In this document: piece by piece, positions 34,675 through 44,259 of the stretch
Layout: each line of letters starts with the position of its first letter
How positions within the stretch are numbered: the first letter of the stretch is position 1
Source of the DNA: Cylicocyclus nassatus
Lineage: Eukaryota > Nematoda > Chromadorea > Rhabditida > Strongylidae
Assembly: GCA_958299035.1 (NCBI GenBank)
Contig: CATQJL010000001.1
Location: 24,828,653-24,892,652 of the forward strand
Length of the DNA stretch: 64,000 bases
Direction: 5' to 3'
Notes under the pieces: generated by a model
The model's database searches: none
Told to the model about the DNA's origin: nothing
What the model saw: the letters and a program-made list of their open reading frames with translations, nothing else
Translations under genes and position numbers: made by a program

Positions 34675-35544
34675 CACATTGACGACAATACGACCCACCG
34701 GTGGGTCGTACGTGTACTGCCATTTCGGACAATACGACCCACCGGTGGGTCGTAAGTTTTCGAAAGCTCTAACTTTGCCAGCATGCGATGGAATTCTACG
34801 GTATTCTGGCACATTATTGGGGACACCTTGGCGAAGCTCTAGCCGGAGCAGTCCGGGTCCGGGATACTGTAATGTAATGTTATGGCAGGTATACCGTAGA
34901 TAGAGGTAAGGCACAGATTTTAGCTCGAATTTCTCGCAGAGTGGTGCTGTTTTTGACAATTCAAGTTTACATGCACAAGAAATACAGGGAGAGCATGAGA
35001 CTGATGTCAGCCCATCAAAAATTATCGATTTTATTGATTTTATTGATTTTTCGCATTCTTCATCCCAGGAAGCTCAAACCTTGCATATATAGGTTTTTTA
35101 GCATGCTAATTAGGAAAATCATAGTCTCAAGTTCTAATACCGCCTTCTTACATCAGTTTCTTGATTCTTAAAAAAATTCTACCGTACTGCTACCGTAGCC
35201 CCACTGTGGGGAAGTAGTGAACAAAGTGGACACTATAATCGTGATCAGCATGTGAAATAACCCCAAAACACAATTTTTCACGAAAATCCGTGATGTTGGG
35301 TTCGTACAGAGTGACTACCGTAATCTTACCGTATACTGCTAAAAACTGAAACAAATCATATTTTGATAATCAGCGCCTTCGATAACCCTTGTGGGGATAT
35401 TCTCAGAGACATGTTTTGGATTTCTTACAAAAAGACTACCATTTCGGACAATACGACCCACGGGTGGGTCGTAAGTTTGGCAGAGCAAAAAAGGCTCCTG
35501 TCCGAAATGGCAGTAATCGAAAAATCGGCCTTGTCGTCAATGTG
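34675..35544. mobile_element. piggyBac-like non-autonomous element, absent from block A
   Basis: The ends are CACATTGACGACAA and its complement, with TTAA directly left of the element. The matching place in block A (14161-14180, CCTTTAACTTTCATTG) is empty. The TTAA on the right appears reduced to T by a 3-nt loss; the related solo end at 23786 keeps TTAA. Near the ends it carries three copies of a palindrome ACGACCCACCGGTGGGTCGT (34690-34709, 34734-34753, and a one-base variant at 35453-35472), each preceded by or near CCATTTCGGACAAT. Such subterminal palindromes could be transposase sites. No transposase ORF. Confidence 0.7.
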
Positions 35545-35861
35545 TCTTTCATTGTGGGTGCATTTGTTAGATCTTAAGAGGTTTTGAAAAGCTAAATCAA
35601 GTACTCTAAGATTACACGCAAACGTCGGATCCATTCTTGAGAGAGTGGTGTGCCTCCCAGAATGGCCTGAAAAATTTCTGTATGTTGTTTGCATCAGCTG
35701 TAAAAATATCTTATCGACCGCCATATGTAGGAGAAGAAGGACGTTTAAAACGACTAATTTATTCGAATAGAGCATATAATTCTGCTTCATTTGCACGGAT
35801 GAGCAAATGATATAGAGATTCTCATGCGTGATTTACACCATAAAAACAACTTCCTTCCTTC

Positions 35862-36266
35862 CTACAATTCGTCCTTTCCTGATAGTACATGCGGTTGTGT
35901 TTCTTCGCCGACTGTTCCAACATCTAATCCAAAGCATTTTCTGAGACAAACCAAACACTCTTCAGATTGAAGTTCAGTACAGTTTTGCGTGGGTTGGACG
36001 GGTTGGCATGATTTTTTTTCCTGGCACTCACTCTCACACTGCAAAGGGTGATTAGGATACTATAGAAGTCCAAATCACTATCTAAGATTAAAATCAACCG
36101 AACCAACCTTCATTACAGCTTCGTTCTTCGATTCCTTTCGACAACTTTCCTGGTTATTGTCTCGGCATAGGCAACTCAAGAACTGCACCTTATACTTTTT
36201 TTTATCACATTCCGCATTAGCGCTTGCGAATAAGAGGATAAGAACGATGATTGGCTTGCCGTACAT
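35862..36266 (-). CDS. Small secreted 11-cysteine protein, copy B (two exons)
   Basis: Paralogue of 15492-15864. Exon 1 (36266-36108, 53 residues) has a signal peptide (MYGKPIIVLILLFASANA) and C20, C32, C34, C42. The 69-bp intron (36107-36039; GTTGGT to TTTGCAG) is phase 0. Exon 2 (36038-35862, 58 residues plus TAG) has C54, C58, C64, C73, C81, C84, C88 and an acidic, polar tail in place of copy A's basic tail; total 111 aa. The spacing C-x10/11-CxC-x7-C then C-x3-C-x5-C-x5/8-C-x6/7-C-x2-C-x3-C is shared. Non-cysteine residues, length and tail charge differ strongly, a pattern seen in diversifying secreted peptides. The start follows TTTTGCAG by 6 nt. Likely exported; function unknown. Confidence 0.7.
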
Positions 36267-36280
36267 CGTACCCTGCAAAA
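36267..36280 (-). promoter_or_regulatory. Putative 3' splice / SL trans-splice acceptor
   Basis: GATTTTGCAG ends 6 nt before the ATG on the minus strand, a near-consensus nematode acceptor, at the same place as in copy A. Confidence 0.5.
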
Positions 36281-36529
36281 TCACACAATAGAGCACATAA
36301 ATAGTTTAATTTGTTTGTGACCGTGGAAAATTTTGAATCAAAGTACTGATGCTTTGTCAAATGACAGCATTCTGCTTTAGTAAACTCTTTTTGACTTTCA
36401 AAAACCTAAATCAAATTCAACCAACTATTTTGACGCTTTATGAGTCTTCTGCCTGCAATATCCAAAATAAAGTGTAGCTGTTTGATTTGAGAAGAGAGCA
36501 CATTGGTCAAAAACTATGTTATAATCGTT

Positions 36530-36626
36530 TGCGAGGTGTTCTAGTTTTGAGAGGATTTCTTGTTCTCGCACAAGCGGATATAGTAACTCAGTGTTATAAG
36601 TGCAACGCAAATGATAAAGCGGAAAG
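36530..36626 (+). pseudogene. Possible Ly6/uPAR-like exon, copy B, without start codon
   Basis: The open frame RGVLVLRGFLVLAQADIVTQCYKCNAN forms a hydrophobic leader plus a CxxC start (given here across its parts: LVLRGFLVLAQA, then DIVTQCYKC), followed by a GTAAAA donor at 36627. No in-frame ATG precedes it, and block A shows four extra bases containing ATG at that spot. Both copies are therefore damaged in different ways. Confidence 0.35.
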
Positions 36627-37164
36627 GTAAAATTTGCGTTAGCTACATTTCATAGACATTTCTACATTTTTTTAACGCACAATTATCACTTCATTACCAC
36701 AAATACTGAGAGATTTTCTGTGAAATTTTTTTCTACAGCTCGTGTAATTCATATGGCCAGTTACAGGTGACCGATAGCATGAATCCGCAGACAACTGGTC
36801 CTTTTGTCGTTGTATGTAACAGTTTGAAGACCAGCAGTCCGCGACCCAATATGGCAGCGTAAGTTATCCAAGATTTTTAACAACTATGAAGATAAAAGCT
36901 AAAAGTTTTTTTTTGCATTTTCTTCCCATGTATGTCGTGAAGAAAAGTCAACTTTATTGAAGTATTGTGCCTCGGATCCAGCTTTGTAGTGGAAAATGTT
37001 CGAAACGTTGGAGTTTAAATCTTTAATTTCAGAAAAATCTACAGCTCAAATGTACTTCAAAAAGAGGATATTTAGCCATGGAGGCGAAATGTATAGGGCT
37101 AAAAGTGCTTTATAAGAGCTCTTCTTTCTTACATTCATGAGAAAAGTTATTTGCAAATCACAAA

Positions 37165-37730
37165 CTGCAACAGATAAGTTATGAAGAATTTGGGAAGATA
37201 TTTGGAAGTGGCGGGTGGTGTAGGAAGTGTTTTCGACTACAATGGTTCTACCTGACGCTTGCTTATAAGTACTTATCTTCAACTCGGACACATGCTGATT
37301 AAACAATCAGAGATAAATTATTACAGAGCATATTGCTTCAAACGCATCCTTATAGGGCGGCAGCTGTCAAAACGTAGTGGGTTTTATCATCCAATAGTGA
37401 ATATTTACATTCACTTATTTTGTGCTGGCAATGTCGCTCATCAGACCCTCTGTAGGTTTTAGCTCAGTATTGAAAAGGCAGCAAATTAGTGACATATTTG
37501 TTGTCGCAGTGGCCTGCTTTGTTGGAAAAGCTGGGTGTAGTTCAAATGTCCTAACATGACTTCAGCCATTACTGACCCAAAGTCAAAACAGTGAAGGGCA
37601 AGTGAATGACCTGGAATAGGGAAGCTACAGCATTTGCCGTATTTCTGTAGATACCAGGCAAAGTGTCTTCGTTAGCTCGACTTTTGACCTCATCGCTTGT
37701 TTCATTTGAAGGCGTTTAGTGGAAAACTAA
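37165..37730. repeat. Dispersed/duplicated unit, copy 3
   Basis: The same landmark order as 17140-17790: GGCGGGTGGTGTAGG, ACCTGACGCTTGC, CATGCTGATTAAACAAT, GCGGCAGCTGTCAAAACG, CAGCCATTAC and GGCGTTTAGTGG. Here it is part of block B. Confidence 0.65.
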
Positions 37731-38474
37731 CAAAGGGATGATAACTGGCGACTGTGGCCTTTTGGAATATGTCGTACACCAAAATGCCTGTATCAAAACG
37801 CTGCTCGAAACTGTCTTCGTTAGTTGCGTAGCGTTTTTCTGACGAGGAAGGATGCTTAATCGAAGTGGACTTTGAATATGAGATGGATACTGCTTTCAAG
37901 GGTATGAAAGATTCCAAATCTACTTTCCTTATCTGCTGCGGGTTCATGTACGAGGAGTTACGGTGGTTTTTATAAGTAAGAAATTATATGTGCGAGTAGA
38001 ATAAAATTAGTCCTAGCATTTTTTCTATAACTTGAATGCTTTTCGGGTTACTCTGCGCAATAATCATTCTTAATCTAAATAAATCCACCTAGCCTTTGCC
38101 ACTTCGGAAGACTAGGAAAAGCTAACGACTGATTTTACATTGATCATGCATTGAATCCAGGGCCCGGCACGAGGTGGGCAAATGACAAGCTGGAAATCGT
38201 TTTTGATGAAAAAAGCAAGAGAGAAACCGTTTTTGCGGGGTCCGGGACGGAGCCTCGGAAGAAGATTCCAAGTGCAAGCAAAAGAAGGTCAACTCATGCT
38301 TATTACCTTATACATCTAATTCATTGGGAGGTAGTTCCCATAAGCCTCAGCGCACAGTAGAGTTCGCGCGTCGTGCAGTCGCTAATTGCCGCGGACGCGA
38401 CGTCGCATAAGCGATGCCGTTGAACAGCGTGATTACAGTAGACTGAATTTGCGCGCTCGCAGCGCTAGGGGTTT

Positions 38475-38640
38475 GCGCTGCATAGGGTTGTTTCAGACTG
38501 CCGCACTGACTGCAGCAGACTGCAGCTGACTGCAGCTGACCGCACTGGCTGCAGCAGACTGCAGCAGACTGCAACTGACTGCAGCAGACTGTAGCAGACC
38601 GCACCGACCGCAACGGCAGCAGCAGTTCGCGTAGGAAGGA
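38475..38640. repeat. CTGCAG-rich minisatellite, left arm
   Basis: About a dozen degenerate copies of a 10-11 bp word (CTGCAGCAGA/CTGCAGCTGA). The inverted counterpart lies at 39190-39345, and the flank GTTGTTTCAGACTGCCGC is also inverted there (GCGGCAGTATGAAACAAC). The two arms could form a very large hairpin. Confidence 0.75.
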
Positions 38641-38915
38641 AGAGCGACTGCGAGCAAAGTGGGCAAGCAAAGTAGAAAATTCTCTGTTTTCTACGTTGAA
38701 GGAAACCCCTTTTCACTTTACATCTTTGGCAATCAGTTAGTAAATCTGATCTTAATACATTTCATATCAATTCAAGAGATAAGTAACATTAAACAAACAT
38801 GCAGACCTAGATATTTAGTGGAAGTACCGAAAATGAATAAATTTTAGCAAAGAGTCACAACTAAAGTACTCAACACTATTAGTCGCAATGTTAAACAAAT
38901 TAATAGCCAAAGGAA

Positions 38916-39004
38916 AGATACGAGGCGTTGTGATTGCCTTTTTCGGTCGCGTTGGCTATGTACTATAGCTAAGATCAGCGCCGGATTCCGACGGATAATG
39001 GTTT
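38916..39004. mobile_element. Solo terminal repeat of the 1236-1962 Mutator-like family
   Basis: GATCAGCGCCGGATTCCGAC and GGATAATGGTTTC match the right end of the element at 1236-1962, with matching inner sequence back to AGGAAAGATA at 38910. No left end is present upstream. Confidence 0.6.
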
Positions 39005-39189
39005 CCAGAGCGAGAGCATTATAAAACAGTCATATGCAATAATAAGAGGAATCAGAACAAATACGAACATAGTAAAGAGAAACAATTGCCAAAATTGGAT
39101 TGAGAAAAATAAATCACAATTTATGATCTTCTAGGCGTAAGTCACGGCATTTTGACGTAATCAGAGTTGCTTTCTCTTTTACGAAAGAA

Positions 39190-39345
39190 TGCAGCGACCG
39201 GCGCCGCCACTCGACAGTGCTGTCAGCTGCAGTCCGCTGCAGTCTGCTGCAGTCAGCTGCGGTCAGTGCGGTCTGCTGCAGTCTGCTGCAGTCTGCTGCG
39301 GTCAGTGCAGACTGCTGCAGTCAGTGCGGCAGTATGAAACAACCC
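39190..39345. repeat. CTGCAG-rich minisatellite, right arm
   Basis: Inverted relative to 38475-38640, with CTGCTGCAGT words and the GCGGTCAGTGC variant. It continues into a GC-rich piece (39350-39490) also found inverted at 30478-30690. Confidence 0.75.
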
Positions 39346-39568
39346 ATACGCCTGCTGTCGCAGACAGCGAAGAGATTGAGGAGAGAGCAGACTAGCTAGA
39401 CGCAGAAGTGGCGCGAAACCCTCGCGACGTGCACTCCCGCCAAGCCAATTTTGGCCTGGTTAGGATTGGAACAGAATGTACATGATCAGTTCTCAATGCA
39501 GGCGTAACGATATAGCACGAAATTACTAAGCTAACGAATTTAAAAGCTAGGAGAAACAAACTATGAAA

Positions 39569-39945
39569 TACTATGAAAAACTTATGTGAATGGAAGGTGT
39601 TATAAGCATTTTTTCCAAAAATTTTGCAAAACTACTAAACGAAGATGTGAATTCAAATAGCTCGTTTGCAGCGCACAGATGACCATACGGCATGAAACTT
39701 GGTAGATACATGAACAAGGGCCTGCAGGGCTTAACTTAGAAGTTTTATTGAAAATTTATGTGATTGAAGGTTGTAGCAAGTATTTTTTGAAAATTTCCCA
39801 CTACCAAGAAAATGGAAAAGTGGCTCGTTTGCAGCGCAGAGAAAAGGAAATCGCGCAAGACTTGGTGTGCATACGCGCAGTAGGACTAAAGAACAATGTA
39901 TGAAAAATTATGAAAAACTTATATGAAGTGCGTGCCCAACTTTTT
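39569..39945. repeat. 168-bp tandem repeat, slightly over two copies
   Basis: TATGAAAAACTTATGTGAAT (about 39574) recurs at about 39742 and 39910, and GGCTCGTTTGCAGCGCA-type words at about 39659 and 39823. Related inverted sequence occurs at 19060-19160. It is followed by a perfect 20-bp palindrome AGGTGGGCAATTGCCCACCT at 39954-39973. Confidence 0.65.
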
Positions 39946-39999
39946 TCCAAATCAGGTGGGCAATTGCCCACCTAATGCCCACCTGAGGTGGGCAAAACT

Positions 40000-41130
40000 T
40001 CCGTCTCACAAAATTTTTCAAAATTTTTTACATAAATCTCTTCTACATCTAAACCCTACTCTATGGTAGAGTTTTGGTTTGAAAACTCCGCCTCTCCTCT
40101 TTACTATAGTCAAAATAGTATCAGCGGCACCCTTTCTTACTGAGGAAAGCGCGCTCCGACCGATCGATATGCGCGAGAACGGCGTCACTCAGTCCTATAA
40201 CCAGTTTCTCATGTTTTTCCTTGTATTATCTTGTAGGACAGCTATTTTAACGTCGTTTTGACGTTTTTTTCTTTCCAAATGTCAGTGGATAGTTTTTTTT
40301 TGGTAAAGTATTCAGCACCGCAGGCTTCGCCCAAAAGCGCTCGAAAGCGCCCATACTTTTTTAACTCTCTTCATATTTTTCATCTCTCTTAACATACTTT
40401 CCGCTTGCATTTAACGTGCTGGCCTTTAGGCTAGCGTGGACGTGTGAAGTGAGAAGGTAAAGAGAGAATAGAATAATTCAAGCGCTTTTGGGCGCTTTGA
40501 GCAACGTTTGGTCGGTGCCTGTGTTGCACAAGCACAAAGCATCGTTTTTGGCTAAAGGGGTATTCGTAAATAAATTTTGGGATCAAAGGGGAATTCGTTT
40601 TGAAAAACCCCGTTTGCCCGGGCACTGATTGAATCTTTTGGTCATATAAACTTTCGAAACTTCTTCGAACTAGCAGCAGATAGGAAATGTATATTTGGAA
40701 AAGGCAGTTCATACTCTTCAAGTCAGTACTCATACAGAAAGGCCACTTCGACTCCCCCACACACATTTCTCCCTTATGAGAATGCAAAAATATTCGCACC
40801 GGTAGAGATTAGACAAGCATCTGATGTGCAATACTTGACAGCACTGACCATTAGAGCATTCAAAACTTTCAACACCTGTCCTACTTACTCGCACTCTTGT
40901 GCAAACACGTCAACTGAGGGGAAATACGGTTTTTCCGAAATATCGTTCCGTAGATGACAAATACGATTTTGAGGTCAGCGTTCTATGGCGAATGTCATAA
41001 CATATGTCCCAAACCGAAAAGCCATGGCCATCAAGTATTTCCTCGTAATGAAAATACTCAAATGCTGCTGCACAGGAGGTAAGAGTCAAAGCCCGACATG
41101 ACTGGAACCGGGCCAAGCTGGGCATGTTTT
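40000..41130. other. No gene recognised
   Basis: A short duplicated piece at about 40850-40925 (CAACACCTGTCCTACTTACT, CAAACACGTCAA) matches 22238-22302 and continues the A/B correspondence. AAAGGGGAATTCGTTTT at 40583 belongs to the dispersed word described at 22132. Nothing else is supported. Confidence 0.4.
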
Positions 41131-41439
41131 TTGGGGAGAAAGCAAAGGAGATATCACTTTCGCTGGGTTTGGGGCTGAGAAAATAAGAACAATTAGAAAA
41201 TGCTCAGTCAAACATCTTCATCAGTCCTGAACAGAGCATTACTTTCTTGTTTTAATACATTCTCGCACGGCGCAGGAACTCAAGTTTTTTGACTCCAATA
41301 AACAAGCGCCCTTTTTCAAGTAAAATGCGATGATATGACATCAAGATTGGTGTGCACATGTGGTGAGGGAACTTGAGCTATGGCCAAATTTATAAAAACT
41401 TGTGTAAATAAAGTCAACCTGTGGAAAGAGTATCGAAGC

Positions 41440-41925
41440 GCTCAACTTTTGAACCGTGTCAAGTCGAAGTGGCCTTTCCAGATGAGACCATACTGCTTTG
41501 AAGAGCATCGGTCGGTGATTCCAAATCTACTTTCCAAATCTGCCAAGCGCCTCTAGACGCCGAGTTATGCTCGTTTTTCAGGTCAAAAAACTGAACGCAA
41601 AACTGAAGCAAAATCGACCAAATTTCCTCAATTAGTCCAGTTTCAAGTTTCAGAGCTGTTTATGCAATGGATACATTTTATTTAATATGCTAACACTTAA
41701 CATTGCTTTACCTGAGCACTGGAAAGATTGTAACAATCAATTGTATCTAAATTTTGCATTCATCTTTCGTTCCGAAGAACGGTCACAACTCGGCGTCTAG
41801 AGGCGCTTGGCAGATTTGGAAGGCAGATTTGGAATCATCGCTTAATACTCTTCAAAGCAGTATGGGTCTCATCTGGAAAAGCCACTTCGACTCTACACGG
41901 TTCCCTTGTGAGTTACCAACTCTAA
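41440..41925. repeat. Fold-back element, about 485 bp
   Basis: The arms 41455-41585 and 41780-41915 are inverted copies (GCCAAGCGCCTCTAGACGCC against GGCGTCTAGAGGCGCTTGGC; AAGTCGAAGTGGCC against GGCCACTTCGA-like). A second, more diverged fold-back of the same family is at 47512-47982, and a single arm at about 37850-37930. Confidence 0.65.
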
Positions 41926-42274
41926 AACAGTTGAGTTTGGCCCGACCCTTTGCTCATGTAATTTTCCAAGTATTAGATCAATAGTATCTGTATTTCGTTA
42001 CTCTTTTCACAGTTTTTCTATACCTTTTAGGATATTCTCATTAGCTGCAAACTCAGCGCGGGAATTCATTTTTACGATGTTCATCTTCATATGACTTTCT
42101 TTCTCCAATTTTTTTCGTTTGTGTTTGTGCGTTCGTGTTTCCAACTTTCTTTTTAGACTGCCCCAAGTTTTTGTTGAGTTTTTGTTGTGAAGTTTTTTCT
42201 TCCGATTTGATGACAATTTTTTAATTTCACTTACTTTTCCCCCATTCATTCCTTAAAAGCTCGCCATTACTCTA

Positions 42275-43007
42275 CCAGGTTGAACCGAAAGTTCTGTCGC
42301 TTTGATATTGAAAAATTCGTAACTGCTCCCTATATGAACGCACTGAATTACAAAAAATACTTTCAGATAGGAAGATTTCTCTAGTCTCTAACCACATCTT
42401 CGAAGTTCTTTGGCGACAAAGGGCTCCAGGGATAAAAATCAAAATAAAACCATTCAAATTCGTGATTATATTATATATTATTATTATATTATTGATTATG
42501 AATAAATCGCTAAAAATCTAAAACGCCACAGAAAACTCTGCGAACATGTTTTTCAGAGGTTTTGTGGGCTGCTTTTTCCAATAGCGCCAAAATTGTGCAG
42601 ATCAATTTTCTATGAAAATTTTTGATTTTCGTGAAAAATGCAAAAAACCACAAAAAATGGCGTTTTCTGCATTTTCACGAAAATCATAAATTTTCATAGA
42701 AAAATGATCTGCACGATTTTGGCACTATTGGAAAGAGCAGCTTACAAAACCTCTGAACAACATGTTCGCAGAGTTTTCTGCAGCGTTTTAGATTTTTAAC
42801 AACTTATTTTCGAAAATCACGAGTTTTAGTGGTTCTCCTATTTTAATTTTCATCTCTGAAGTTCATTGCCAAAGGGCCGCGAAGATGTTGTTAAAAACTA
42901 GAGGAATTTTTCTATCTGAAAGTATTTTTTGTAATTCAGTGCGTTCACATAGGGAGCAGTTGCGAATTTTTCAAAATCAAAGCGACAGAACTTTCTGTTC
43001 AATCTAA
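42275..43007. mobile_element. Palindromic TA-inserting MITE, 733 bp
   Basis: The ends CCAGGTTGAACCGAAAGTTC and the complement ending GTTCAATCTAA have TA outside (42273-42274 and 43008-43009). The inner arms 42520-42640 and 42660-42800 are near-perfect inverted copies. The paralogous second segment near 27400 has no such insert. Confidence 0.7.
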
Positions 43008-43544
43008 TATTTTTTGAGCATTTTCATCTAATTTCCGTCACATACCCTAAAAAGGAGTTAAACGAATCGCTAGTTTCTTATCATTCTATTCTCGGGGAAG
43101 TGGGCGGGAAAGTGGAGGGGTTCGAAGAGGAAGGAGGGTTAAGGGAGAGAAGTGGAAAGTGAGGAAGAGAGAGGTGGAAGAGAGGGAGACGAGTGCCGTG
43201 GACGTAACTTTCAGACTTTGACCATGGAGTGAAACGCGTCCGCAAGCCGCAGGGGGTCGAAATTTTTTGAATTTTTTTAGTAATAATGGTGTAAGACAAG
43301 GTTTTTGCTCTTACACCATCCCAAAGTGGAGTAACAATCCGGATATTTGGAAGAATAAAACAGTAAGTAGTAGTGAGGAAGCTCTAAAAGTCAAAAGAGA
43401 CTACTTAATGCTACCAAAATCAACAAGGGGACTTTGTTTTAAAGGCTCCCTGGTTTCAACGTGTGCCGAGCTCTCACTCGACTTGCTACCTATCGAACCG
43501 ACTAAGATTTTGTGTGTCTGCCTCTGATGCCTTGCCTTTTGCAG

Positions 43545-43677
43545 AAACTGCTCATTTGTCGAAAAGGTTTTGAAGGCGGCCTTGCTTTCAAAGAGTTTTG
43601 ATTTCCCTGCCAACGACAACTGCCAAACTCCGTGTCTTACTGCATATAATCCTCTGAAGGACAATCAGATTAAGTAA
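43545..43677 (+). CDS. 3' exon of a small cysteine-containing protein (paralogue of 27875 region)
   Basis: A strong acceptor (CTTGCCTTTTGCAG, ending 43544) precedes 44 codons in phase 2 ending in TAA: NCSFVEKV, then LSKSFDFPAND, then NCQTPCLTAYNPLKDNQIK. The matching place at 27875-28003 has a related peptide. The upstream exon was not identified; the ORF ending at 43527 has no signal peptide. A secreted protein is only a guess from the cysteines and the neighbourhood. Confidence 0.35.
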
Positions 43678-43944
43678 GATACGTTGGTTTTCTAATCGTG
43701 GAGTTCACCTCTTGAATATGAGGGTTACAATTTGCAGAAGAACAAAGACGTTTTACACTTTACCTCTCATCACACGCCAAAATTTCTTTCGAATGTAGCC
43801 TTTACCACTCTGTTAATTGCTGTGACTCTCGATGAAAATTGGACGAACAATGTTGGAGTTTAGGGATTATTGTGCATTTCTGTGTAAAGAATTAACAGTT
43901 TGACATTAAAAATCCTACTTCTCGTACACACTTTCGTGAGTTAT

Positions 43945-44255
43945 AACCACTTGGAGAATGCTATGGATCAAAGTGATTTGAGCGGCTTAGATTTTAACGC
44001 TTTGTGAAACCGTGAATAAAAGGCTATCCCCAACCTATACTCCCAACTCTCTGAGTGACAGCTGTACCACATCTTTCTGAACATTCCGGATTTTTTCGGT
44101 CATAGCGGTGAGTATTATTAGCTATTACTGTTACTCAGGAAGTTGAGAGTATAAGTTGGGGATGAATATAGCCTTTTATAGAATTCACGGTTTCACAAAG
44201 CGTCAAAATCTAAGCCGCTTAAACCACTTTGATCCATAGCATCCAAGGTGGCGTA
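43945..44255. repeat. Fold-back repeat, about 310 bp
   Basis: The arms 43955-44065 and 44130-44250 are inverted (ATCAAAGTGATTTGAGCGGC against GCCGCTTAAACCACTTTGAT; GAAACCGTGAATAAAAGGCT against AGCCTTTTATAGAATTCACG). The left arm belongs to the segmental duplication (partner 28258-28380), so the right arm arose later as an inverted copy. Confidence 0.65.
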
Positions 44256-44259
44256 GCAG

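Larger units (their letters stand above)
32560..37835. repeat. Segmental duplication, block B
   Basis: Partner of block A (12160-17870), in the same order and orientation, about 20.3 kb downstream. It lacks the A-specific insertions but has its own 870-bp element at 34675-35544. The divergence (many small indels, moderate identity by eye) says the duplication is not recent. Confidence 0.8.

Noticed and set aside
42007..42249. Lysine-rich 80-aa minus-strand ORF
   Set aside because: Lies in T-rich sequence paralogous to noncoding sequence near 27240; lysine content follows base composition.
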